From contig CM069870.1 in assembly GCA_036172665.1 (NCBI GenBank), forward strand, positions 59,334,212 to 59,398,211: a stretch of DNA of 64,000 nt, given 5' to 3'. Position 1 is the stretch's first letter. Each line of letters starts with the position of its first letter. Shown here one piece after another: positions 24,401 to 34,389 of the stretch. The position numbers and the translations under genes are program-made. Origin of the DNA: Prosopocoilus inquinatus. Lineage: Eukaryota; Arthropoda; Insecta; Coleoptera; Lucanidae. Below the pieces are notes generated by a model. That model was given only the letters and a program-made list of their open reading frames with translations. It had not been told where the DNA came from and did no database searches.

Positions 24401-25177
24401 CGCCGTCTGTCTGGATTAGGTCTGGATTCTCTAAAACGAGGAGGAGGGAGCGCTTTGACCATCTCTTCTATAGGCTATTAAGCCAACTAAATACTTTCAA
24501 ATTTCTTTTTTTTAATTTTCCTTCATTACATTCTTAGTTCAAACGGCGATAAACCACGATTTTCATTGAAAATTCATTCTAAAAAAAATAAATTACATTA
24601 CACTTGTGGCCTTAAGATACGAGAAAACGAGCGATTTGTGGACTGCGTCCCGACCAGTTCCGTTTCCTCATCGCACATTCAGCGTCCGGTCAAGTTATGT
24701 GACGGAAATCACGAGTCAGTTGTCGCAGTTTCCGCGTCAGCAATGTCCTTGCCGCGTCGGCTTCGTGATGAAGGAAGGAACAGGATAACAATATTATCGG
24801 CGGTCGGGGACCAGATAAAATTATTCCCTACATGAATTTGGGGCGAATAAGGAAGACTCTTCTCTATCACGAGGAAAAATCCCAATTAAGCCCAGAGACA
24901 TAAGGATTGATATTGAAAGACGATTGTCCTTCAGAACATGAATCCTTGTAAAAGATACTTACTACGACAGTATAGCCTAGATGATAGATTTGGTAAAATA
25001 AAATGTTTTGTTCTAAAACATAGGAAAATATATCTTTTTAAAAAGACAAAATATTTATCACAATACTCTTGATTATTATTAAAAAGTGCTAAGTGTAATA
25101 GTTTTCAAATAACATTTTTTACTTGCGCGTAGTAAGAGCGGATACAGGCAACCATACGTACACATTTCGTACGCTCA
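24401..25177. other. No gene recognised
   Basis: Short overlapping frames at 24566-24835 without recognisable motifs; no repeat seen. Confidence 0.4.
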
Positions 25178-25179
25178 TA

Positions 25180-25500
25180 CAGGGTTAGTTAAAAGTATGG
25201 AGACGGCGACTTATTGTCGTTAATATTCATTTTAGGAAATTATGTTCAATACAAAAGTTTGTTATGAAATTATTATCTACATTTGAGGATACTTGAATTT
25301 TTTTCTTCAATTGTTTTTAAGTTACGATGTCAGCGATATTTGTTTGAAATGACAACCTATATTTCTGATTATTAATTTCGATAGTTCATTCTATTCTCTT
25401 TTCAACGGTATACAATGTTCAGTATGTTACATTTGAAAAAAATTGAGAAAAAGTGCCTTAAAGTTCAAATATTAAAGATCCATTAAATTAGCAGAATTAA
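25180..25500 (+). repeat. Left terminal inverted repeat of DD41D mariner
   Basis: It pairs with 26781-27104. The innermost matched word is GCAGAATTAA at 25491-25500. Confidence 0.9.
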
Positions 25501-25604
25501 TCTAGATAGCCAAATGCGAGCGAGGTAACTTTATCAGTGGTTATTGTTTATGTCAAATAGTTGACATATTTCAATTGTGTAATTTGTTGCTGTTAATATT
25601 AGCA

Positions 25605-26695
25605 ATGGCGAGTTTAAGTGAACGTGAAAGAATTGAAATACTTATGATGCTGGGTTATGGAAATAGACGCAGAAGTTTACAAGACGTTTCTAATTTATTT
25701 AATGACACGCATCCAAACAGAAATCCAATTTCTAAATCCGTTGTTGGTAAAACCTTAAAATGCTTTGAACAAACCGGTAGTGTTAAAGATTTGCCAAGGA
25801 GTGGTAGACCCAGAACAGCGAAAAGCGATGATAAAAAACTGAATGTTCTATGTGCCGTATCTGAAGATTCCCATTTATCATCCAATCAATTAGCGGCCAA
25901 TCACAATATTTCACAGTCATCGGTCGTTTCAATTTTAAAAAGTGAAAAGTATAAACCTTATAAGGTTCAACTTCTACACGAGTTGACGGAAGATGATTTT
26001 GATTGGAGACTACAATTTTGTGAAGAAATGTCAAATATTTGCAATAATAATGCAAATTTCGTCAACAATATTCTTTTCTCTGACGAAGCTACCTTCTGTC
26101 TTATCGGTGAAGTAAACAGACATAATTGCAGATATTGGTCATCGGAAAATCCTTTTTGGTTTATGGAGCACCATACGCAGTACCCTCAAAAGGTTAATGT
26201 TTGGGTTGGCATTCTAGGGAGTCATATTATCGGTCCCTTTTTCATCAATGGCAATTTAACTTCGACTCTGTATTTGCAGTTATTGCAAAATGAAATTATA
26301 CCTGCTTGTGCTATGCTGTATCCAGATGAAAACAATGAACACCTTCCCAATAACAGTATCTGGTTCCAGCACGATGGCGCCCCACCACATTATGGTGTCA
26401 ATGTTCGTCAATATTTGGATAACGTCTTTCCAAACAGATGGATTGGGAGACGAGGAAGTATTGAATGGCCAGCTCGTTCGCCTGATTTAAGCCCTTTAGA
26501 TTTTTTCTTTGGGGATACGTAAAAAACAAGGTTTACACAGATACGCCCAACGATGTCGAAGATTTAAAAATCCGAATTACCAGAACGATAGAAGAAATTC
26601 CCAGAGAATTTTTACAAAATTCTATTCAGGGTTTTGTAAATCGATTGGGTCATTGTCAAATTAGAAATGGAGAACAATTTGAATACTTACTTTAA
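25605..26695 (+). pseudogene. DD41D mariner transposase with one frameshift
   Basis: The enzyme would excise and insert the element at TA sites. The ATG at 25605 opens MASLSERERIEI; an upstream TTG extension (from 25575) is less likely. Residues 1-125 hold two helix-turn-helix regions with a SGRPR linker at 66-70. The catalytic residues are D160 (LFSDEATF), D257 (QHDGAPPH) and D299 (SPDLSPLD), with 41 residues between the last two, the signature of the rosa group. The frame breaks just after residue 299, in a T-rich stretch at about 26500-26512. The remaining ~63 codons continue in another frame to a stop at 26693-26695. The span is one base short of a whole number of codons, so a single 1-bp deletion explains the break. 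Otherwise no stops. Confidence 0.88.
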
Positions 26696-26780
26696 TTTAG
26701 TTAGTTATTAATTTGTTTTTAATGATAAGATTGTGACCGATAAGTTTATTGCAAATAAATGAATCTAGTTACCGTGTTAA

Positions 26781-27104
26781 TTAATTCTGCTAATTTAATG
26801 GATCTTTAATATTTGAACTTTAAGGCACTTTTTCTCAATTTTTTTCAAATGTAACATACTGAACAATGTATGCCGTTGAAAAGAGAATAGAATGAACTAT
26901 CGAAATCAATAATCAGAAATATAGGTTGTCATTTCAAACAAACATCGATGACGTCGTAACTTAAAAACAATTGAAGAAAAAAAAAATTCAAGTATCCTCA
27001 AATGTAGATAATAATTTAGTAACCAACTGTTGTATTGAACTTAATTTCCTAAAATGAATATTAACGACAATAAGTTGCCGTCTCCATACTTTTAACTAAC
27101 CCTG
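26781..27104 (-). repeat. Right terminal inverted repeat of DD41D mariner
   Basis: Inverse of 25180-25500 with a few substitutions and one or two small indels, for example an A-run near 26980. Confidence 0.9.
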
Positions 27105-27106
27105 TA

Positions 27107-28092
27107 TAAAACCAAATGTAAAACTATGCGTAAAAGTTGAGCCTGAATCCTCGTAGCATATCTCCTAATAAAAACTCTATAAAGTTGTATTTTCCCTCAG
27201 TTTTTCCACGATCCCCCCCGTCACGATTTGTCCTGATAAAACGATCCGCAATCGTCAAGTCAACGCAGCGTAAAAGAATAAAGCTCGCATCGGAAGGACA
27301 AGAACGAAGCGACGCACACTGGAAGTTAATAACGTTACAGATGCGAACCCTTGTCGAATACACTTCGAACACGCCTCAACGTTCAGATACAGGCCGTCAA
27401 AAAAAGGAAAAAAAAGTGACGCATCGCAACCACAGCGGCGTCTCCGACAAAAAGTGCGGGGGCCTTTCGCGAAACAGGGGGCGGCGGATGAAGGGCCGGC
27501 AAAAAGCCGACGTAACTTAATTTCATTCCGGTGGGCTAATTCAATTGTGACGCGTCGCGATTGTCGAAAAAACCGAAGTTGGCTGGAAGCGACTGAGAGG
27601 GACACTTAAATCCGGTTAATTCCAGAGAATTAAATAAAAATTTTGGGCGACGGGTTTGCTTTGAGGCGAATGGCTTGTATCATAAATTCGCTTCGTAGGT
27701 AAAACGTGTCAAGAAAGCGTATTGGTACTTATACATTCATAATAGTTCACTGACCTCTTTTCTGTACCTAAGGTTTTATTTAGTTGTTTTTGTAATTGAC
27801 TAAATTTTATTCACTCCCGTAGTGACATTAGTGTTTCTGTCCTGGATAGTCGTTGGGAGCTTCTGCTTTATACCATTGCCATTGTTAGAATGTCTCTTCT
27901 CTTCAGACACGGTGGTATGAAGCTAGAAGAGATTTTCACTTCCTAACAGCTTTCAGAATTTAATGGGCAACTTTTTCAAACACGTGAACCATGTCTCAAC
28001 TTTGAACTTGGTGCAGTTACTATGGGAACAATTGTAGAAGCAAGTATTGCAATAGCATTACCACCAAATTCAAAGTATAACAATGTTTGAAG
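27107..28092. other. No gene recognised; G+C-richer pocket at 27.2-27.6 kb
   Basis: 27124-27605 is open on both strands (127 codons plus, 116 codons minus) and clearly richer in G+C and CpG than its surroundings. Neither product carries a domain I know, and there is no splice or start evidence. Confidence 0.35.
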
Positions 28093-28190
28093 TAGTGATG
28101 GGCGAAAAATAGTAGGTATTGAAATGAAATTAGTATTCGAATAAAATCAGAAGTCGAATGAAATTACTATTCGAATAAACTTAAAATTCG
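28093..28190 (+). repeat. hAT-like terminal segment, extra copy
   Basis: AGTGATGGGCGAAAAATAGT followed by TATTCGAATAAAATCAGAAG-type repeats duplicates the sequence at 28629-28725 and lies just outside the left arm of the 3.1-kb palindrome. No matching inverted copy is found on the far side, so this is a fragment of another copy or of a nested element. Confidence 0.55.
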
Positions 28191-28628
28191 AATCGATAGA
28201 CGAAGCGAGAATCAATTTGACTTAACTAAACCTGAACTATTCAATTGGAAGCACACCTATGAAGACCTTGAAATGAAGAAGAATGTGTACATTCTTTTGG
28301 AAGACATTCAAGAAGATTTTTGAGAAAAAGGAAAAGAAAGAAAATAAGCTTTAAAGGGAATATACTGGTATATATTTCTTTTAAAATATCAAACATTTAC
28401 CTGTCCATGGCCTTTAGAATATTCGATTTCAAAACCTTTGTGAAATTACCTTTTTTTTTTTGGAACACGTTCGACAAGATTTTGGGTAAAATGGTAAGGA
28501 GGAGTCAATTTTGAAGATATTTAAATATTTACAAAGTGAGCCTTAAAAGATGAGTGCAGAAATTTTGGAAGTATTGATCGTTCTCTGGCAACGGCGTTTT
28601 GATAGTTATTGGGGTCAGATGATCAAAC

Positions 28629-28860
28629 TAGTGATGGGCGAAAAATAGTAGGTATTTGAATGAAATTAGTATTCGAATAAAATCAGAAGTCGAATGAAAT
28701 TAGTATTCGATTAAAGTTAAAATTCGAATAAAGTAGTATTCGAATGAAATTAGTATTCGAACAATTTCGTATTCGAATGAAAATAGAAAGACTCGAAAGA
28801 GAAGTTATATTCGAATGAAATCAGAATTCGAATGAAAATAGCAGTCGGTACTCAAGTTCC
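28629..28860 (+). repeat. TTCGAA subterminal array, left
   Basis: About ten diverged units around TTCGAATGAAATTAG lie directly inside the TAGTGATGGGCGAA terminus. Such subterminal short repeats are transposase-binding sites in characterised hAT elements; that function is inferred here. Confidence 0.65.
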
Positions 28861-30629
28861 CCCTACAACCGAAGGCTTTGACAGTGACGACATTTTATTT
28901 ATGATTCACATAAACCTTTTTGTTGGCCATTTGATAATTTTGGGCGCAACGAAATTTCGCAATGATCACTTTTCCAAAGAAATACGTTTTTAAATAAATA
29001 AATAAATTCTTTCATCGAAGTGCATAGAAAATCTGCAAACTCGTTGCTTATTAAGGTGACATGCCGACGCATCGTCATAAACTTTTTATTAATTTATGGT
29101 ATTTATATAGTAAATGGAAAAAAATTGAATTTGCTTGTATTATAAACAGCGTGTACCTGTCTTAAATCTATATTATTAGCTTTGCAAGAGAAATTGTCGC
29201 TGCATTTTGGAAATGAATGCGAAGTAATTTACCATCAAAACCAAGTATGTTGTATGGTTTTCGGCATATAAAATTAATTCTTAAAATTATTATTTACTTT
29301 TCCTCCAATTTTACTTACTTGCTATGTGAATTTAAAAGTTAAATTTATATTCTGATATAATTATTGTTCAAAAGTTAAACTCGAATATTTTAATTATTTA
29401 TTCCCGTTCTGTTACCTCTTTTATTCAATAATATTTCTGTGTAGTAATTAAAATAATACAAATTTAATCATTCAAGATTTGATTGGATCATTGTACTTAT
29501 TCAACATTCGGTTATGTGGGAACTAGATTGTTTTAACTATTATTTTCTTCTGTACTATTTTTATATTATTATTTATCGATTACCATTTTCATTGGAATAA
29601 AAATAGCATTTGAAGGAAAATTGTACTGGGATTATCGAATTTCAATAGAATGCAATGTTTCGAATGAAAAATTCCAAATAAAAAATAGTCGAAATTGAAT
29701 AATTCTTTGAAATGCTATTGTCGTATGATCGATCGATAATGAAACGTTCAGAGACAGGTAATTTTCAAAATTATTGTCAACTGAACACAGTTGGTACAGT
29801 ATACACTGTGTTGATTCATTTTACAGACAGTGAAATAACATGTACTGTTAAGTAATTGTAAGTATTGGTCGTCCTGTACATTTTCGGGTAAAAGTGCAAA
29901 GAACTAATTTGTTGAATAATTCTCTTAACTTCAAATGTAATTTATCGAATGCTGAATAAACACAACAAGAAAAATAACGATCAAATCAAATCTCAACGAT
30001 TAAATATGCATTATTTTAATTACGACATAGAAAAATTATTGAAGAAAAATAGTAACAAAACGGGAATAAGTAGAATCTAAAATATTCGAGTTTAACTTTT
30101 GAATAATAATAATATCAGAATATAAATTTAACTTTTAAATTCATATAGCAAGTAAGTAAGGTTGGAGGAAAAGTAAATAATAATTTTAAGAATTAATTTT
30201 ATATGTCGAAGACCATTACAACATACTTGGTTTTGAACGTAAATTACTTCGCATTCATTTCCAAAATGCAGCGACAATTTCTCTTGCAAAGCTAATAATA
30301 TAGATTTAAGACAGGTACACGCTGTTTATAATACAAGCAAATTCCATTTTTCTTCCATCTACGATATAAATACCATAAATTAATAAAAAGTTTATGACGA
30401 TGCGTCGGCACGCAACCTTAATAAGCAACGATAGTTTGCAGATTTTGCATTCACTTCGATACAACAATTTATTTATTTATTTAAAAACGTATTTCTTCGG
30501 AAAAGTGGTCATTGCGAAATTTCGTTGCGCGCAAAATTATCAAATGACTATCAAGAAGGTTTATGTGAGTTATAAATAAAATGTCGTCACGGTCAAAGCA
30601 TTCGGTTGTACGGGGAACTCGAGTGCCGA

Positions 30630-30842
30630 CTGCTATTTTCATTCGAATTCTGTTTTCATTCGAATATGCCTTCCCTTTCGAGTACTATTTTCATTCGAAT
30701 ACGAAATTGATTCGAAAACTAATTTCATTCGAATACTGTTTTATTCGAATTTTAACTTTATTCGAATACTAATTTCATTCGACTTCTGATTTTATTCGAA
30801 TACTAATTTCATTCGAACACCTACTATGTTTCGCTCATCACT
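30630..30842 (-). repeat. TTCGAA subterminal array, right
   Basis: Inverse of the left array (units such as CTAATTTCATTCGAATAC), ending at TTCGCTCATCACTA. Confidence 0.65.
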
Positions 30843-31375
30843 AGTTTGAACATCTGACCCCAATAACTATCATAACGTCGTTGCCAGAGAACGATCAATA
30901 CTTCCAAAATCTCTGCACTTATCATTTAAGGCTCACTTTGTAAGTTTTGAAATACCTTCAAAATTGACTCCTCCTTACCATTTTATCCAAAATCTTGTCG
31001 AACGTGTTCCAAAAAAAAAGGTAATTTCACAAAGGTTTTGATATCGAATATTCTAAAGGCCATGGACAGGTAAATGTTTGATACTTTAAAAGAAATATAT
31101 ACCAGTGTATTCCCTTTAAAGCTTATTTTCTTTCTTTTTCTTTTTCTCAAAAAATATTCTTGGATGTCTTCCAAAAGAATGTACACATTCTTCTTCATTT
31201 CAAGGTCTTCCTAGGTGTGCTTCCAATTGAATAGTTGAGGTTTAGTTAAGTCGAATTGATTCTCGCTTCGCCTATCGATTTATCATTTCTAAAAAGGCTT
31301 TAGAATTGAATTTTCTGAATGCCAAGTCTTGATATTTGACACTTGGAAGGTTTTACAGACCGTGCATCACCAGAC

Positions 31376-33478
31376 GGGTCTAGGACGATTCAGCACCGTC
31401 GTTTCATCGCCGCCGTTTCATCGCCGGGACGTTTCAGCGCCAGCCGTTCCATCGCCGACCCATTTCAGCGCCATGAAAAATTAAAGTATTTGATATGAGC
31501 TAAATACGGTTTCACAACTTAAAATTGGCATTAAAAATATCAAATATAAAATTAACCCATTAAGCGCTTGGAGGAATTTCGGAGATTAGGGATTATAGGA
31601 ATGGGTGATTAAAACGAAAGACCTTATTAGGAAATTCTTAGGATTTAACTACCTTTAGTATTAGTGCAAATACACAATAAGTATTTAAAGAACTGTTAGT
31701 GTACTTTCTGCTCATTATTTGAAATTATTTCAAAGGTAGTGGACGTTAAGTTTGTGAATTTATCCATTAAGATGGAGGCTACAATTGTGAGTTCAAGAGG
31801 AAAAGCTAAATTTGTGTATGATGGTTTCTTATACACTTTTGACAAATGCTCTAAAACAAACGAAGACATTAAATTTTGGCGCTGCGAGCAAATGGGACGT
31901 TGCAAAGCTCGAATTCATACGAGAGCGGGTGAAGTTATTAAGCAAATTAATATTCATTCACACTCCTCTTCGGCAGCCAGAGTGGAAGTAGCTCAAATTG
32001 TTAGTAACATTAAACGTCGGGCAGAGAATACTGCAGAGGGGACAATAAATGTTATTAATAATTGTTTAACAAATGTATCCCAAGGTTCGGAAGCAGTACT
32101 TCCAAATAACACAGCCTTGAGGAAAGTGGTAAGACGTGTACGGAATGCCATAAACGCAGCTCCTACGGATCCTACAAGTTTGGCAGAATTGGTTTTGCCC
32201 GAAGAATACAGGCAATATGTACCACAGCCAAACACTATAGAAAATTTCTTACTTTGTGACAGTGGTGAAGGGCCGACGAGAATTCTAATTCTTGGACGAG
32301 CAACTTGGACTCAACTCTTGCGGACATCTAATACATGGTACGCAGATGGTACATTTTCAATTGCTCCCAGATTGTTTGCTCAAGTATATACAGTGATGGT
32401 AGAAAGGTTGGGAGGAATTATACCAATATTTTATGCCCTGTTACCGGATAAGCAACGCAATACGTATGTAAGGATGTTCGATTTAATAAAAGGGGTGGAA
32501 GAAAATTTAAATCCAACTTCCATATATTGTGATTTTGAACAGGCAGCTTTTGGTGCAATGACCCAGTGTTTTCCAGATGTTTCTATTAAAGGATGCTTCT
32601 TCCATTTATCTCAAAATATGCGAAAACATATAGGCCAGTTGGGCTTATTAAATCGTTACAATAATGACGCAGATTTTTGTTTACAAGCAAAAATGGTGAT
32701 TGCCTTAGCTTTTGTAAGGATTGAGCACTTAGATAATTATCTTGATGCACTCAATGATGTGTTACCTGAAGAACTTCACCCTTTGATAGACTGGTTTGAA
32801 GACAATTACATAGGCCGTATGAATAGACGTGGAAATGGGAGACGACGACCTTTGTTTCCACCAGAAATGTGGAATCTGTATGATCGAACAATAAACAGAA
32901 ATGATCGTACAAATAACAACTGTGAAGCTGCTCATCGCCGACTACAATCTGAATTAGGAATGACCCATCCAACAATATGGAAGTTTATAGATGGATTGCG
33001 CAAAGTCCAAAAGGGGCGGGATACCTACTATGAACAATTAGTGGCCGGAAATCAGCCACAGATGAAATTAAAAAAATATCGGGACGCAGATGAACGCATA
33101 CTCCGTATTGTTACCGACTACGACAACAGAACCGAAGCGGAATATTTAAGAGGAATTGCCCACAATTATCAAATAACTGATTAAAATCTGTTAATCAATA
33201 TTTAAAATATTTACCAATATTTAAGAATATCAACTAAGTAACCAGACTTTGAAAATATTTTCCCAATATGGCACTTAATAAAGGTAGTTAAAGTTAAAGT
33301 TAAAAAAGGTCTTTCGTTTTAATCACCCATTCCTCTAATCCCTAATCTCCGAAATATAATTTTTCATGACGCTGAAATGGGTCGGCGATGAAACGGCTGG
33401 CGCTGAAACGTTCCGGAGATGAAACGGCGGCGCTGAAACGGCGGCGATGAAACGGCGGCGCTGAATCGTCCCATTCCG
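31376..33478 (+). mobile_element. Mutator-like element (MULE), structurally complete
   Basis: A 2103-bp element is bounded by the exact 9-bp direct repeat TCACCAGAC (31367-31375 and 33479-33487), the target duplication length expected for Mutator. TIRs of about 110 bp (31376-31487 and 33367-33478) are made of alternating words of the type TTTCATCGCC and TTTCAGCGCC. A second inverted pair, TCGGAGATTAGGGATTATAG (about 31578-31597) and its partner at about 33330-33350, lies further in. One uninterrupted transposase gene is between them. It is inserted next to the 3.1-kb palindrome. Confidence 0.92.
31772..33184 (+). CDS. MULE transposase with FLYWCH zinc finger
   Basis: Predicted cut-and-paste transposase of the MULE family, expected to act in the nucleus on the TIRs of its own element. 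I take the ATG at 31772 (MEATIVSS); the frame is also open 11 codons further from a GTG. Residues below are numbered from that upstream GTG at 31739. A FLYWCH-type finger spans about 18-78 (FLYTF, W47-R-C49, C55, H73 and H75). The MULE catalytic core follows: D203 in WYADGTF, D265 in YCDFEQAAF, the C286-H289 pair in KGCFFHLSQN, and a likely E396 in NNCEAAHRRL. The 481-codon frame (470 codons from the ATG) has no stop or shift and fits a complete single-exon transposase, so this copy could be functional. It ends at TAA about 300 bp before the right terminus. A domesticated host gene is unlikely given the TIRs and exact target duplication. Confidence 0.9.
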   Translation: MEATIVSSRGKAKFVYDGFLYTFDKCSKTNEDIKFWRCEQMGRCKARIHTRAGEVIKQINIHSHSSSAARVEVAQIVSNIKRRAENTAEGTINVINNCLTNVSQGSEAVLPNNTALRKVVRRVRNAINAAPTDPTSLAELVLPEEYRQYVPQPNTIENFLLCDSGEGPTRILILGRATWTQLLRTSNTWYADGTFSIAPRLFAQVYTVMVERLGGIIPIFYALLPDKQRNTYVRMFDLIKGVEENLNPTSIYCDFEQAAFGAMTQCFPDVSIKGCFFHLSQNMRKHIGQLGLLNRYNNDADFCLQAKMVIALAFVRIEHLDNYLDALNDVLPEELHPLIDWFEDNYIGRMNRRGNGRRRPLFPPEMWNLYDRTINRNDRTNNNCEAAHRRLQSELGMTHPTIWKFIDGLRKVQKGRDTYYEQLVAGNQPQMKLKKYRDADERILRIVTDYDNRTEAEYLRGIAHNYQITD

Positions 33479-33487
33479 TCACCAGAC

Positions 33488-34380
33488 ACCTTTTAAAGCT
33501 TATTTTGATAATATGACGTTTCTGTTACATTTTTTCCAAAAATCTTCTCGATAGAAGCACGTACTTCATAAGAGTGCTTTAGAATGAATAGTTTGGGTTT
33601 AGGTAAGTACAAAGGACTTTTCCCTTATTCTATGTATCTAGGGTTAATATTTTTCGATTGAAGTTGTTTGTCACAAAGATCAAAACGAAGTCTAACGGTA
33701 GAATATGTGGACTATAACATACGAATAACTCAATGTTTGATCTTTCTTCCTTCTTGTTTGTTGATTGTAAACTTTTGAATTCCTCTTCTACTGCGTTTAT
33801 TCATTTTTTCTTCAGCTAGCCTTTTTTTTCTTCAGCTTTCCTTGTGAAACAATTAAGGGAACGATGTTAATTGTTTGAACAAAAAGAAAATCTAAGGTTC
33901 AATACTTTTTCTAAGGGGATTACAAGGCAGATAAATCTCCAAGGAGTCTCTATATCTTGTCTCTTCCATTTGTACATCTTAGTCTTTTAAAATTCTCTCA
34001 GATGCGATTTTTCCATTAGAAAAAATGAAAAGCATTTCATTTTAAAAGTTAGTTTATAAACTTTCTAAGTTTCAAAGTTACTTTCTTTTACTTTACATTT
34101 TTCTCAAAATGTGCTTGACGTCTTCAAAAAAGGTATTTGTGGTAAGAGCGTTTCAGATTTAATCGTTTACGTTTAGTTAAGTACTATGAATTGTCATTTT
34201 CATTCTGTCTTTGGCCGATATTTTCACTTTATTTGCGTGTCGCGTAGATCATAATGCAAATAAAATATCGTGCTAACAATGGAAAGACGAACCTAACTTA
34301 ACAACGGAAAAGCGAAACTGAATTAAGAGCCACAGAAAATGGAAAAGAATTGTCCTAAATGTGTGACTTATCTTCTCTGA
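33488..34380. repeat. Degenerate repeats resembling the palindrome's outer arm
   Basis: 33490-33610 (TTTTAAAGCTTATTTT, then TTTTTCCAAAAATCTTC, TAGTTTGGGTTTAGGTAAG) and about 34040-34190 (TTTTCTCAAAATGTGCTTG, GTTTAGTTAAGTA) are diverged versions of 31110-31250. This suggests an older tandem family from which the palindrome arm ends derive. No coding potential. Confidence 0.45.
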
Positions 34381-34389
34381 TAGAAGTCT

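Larger units (their letters stand above)
25180..27104 (+). mobile_element. Mariner, DD41D (rosa-like), complete element with long TIRs
   Basis: The element is 1925 bp. Ends CAGGGTTAGTTAAAAGTATG and its inverse lie exactly between TA duplications (25178-25179, 27105-27106). TIRs of about 320 bp (25180-25500 and 26781-27104) match with only scattered differences, far longer than the ~30 bp of classical mariners. A single transposase gene fills the interior. The close match of the two TIRs and the single frameshift suggest a fairly recent insertion. Confidence 0.9.
28191..31280. mobile_element. 3.1-kb palindromic non-autonomous element with hAT-like ends
   Basis: Left arm 28191-29511 and right arm 29945-31280 are reverse complements over about 1.3 kb with scattered mismatches and small indels, leaving a ~430-bp loop. 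Matching outer words are ATCGATAGACGAAGCGAGAA and its inverse. Matching inner words are TTCAACATTCG and CGAATGCTGAA. Within each arm, about 440 bp from the outside, sits TAGTGATGGGCGAA (28629; inverse ending 30842), a typical hAT-type terminus. It is followed inward by arrays of TATTCGAATGAAATTAGT-like units. No transposase frame; the small frames on each arm are inverses of each other. Confidence 0.8.

Noticed and set aside
27124..27605. Overlapping plus and minus open frames of 127 and 116 codons
   Set aside because: Both strands open in a G+C-rich pocket, expected from composition; no motif in either product.
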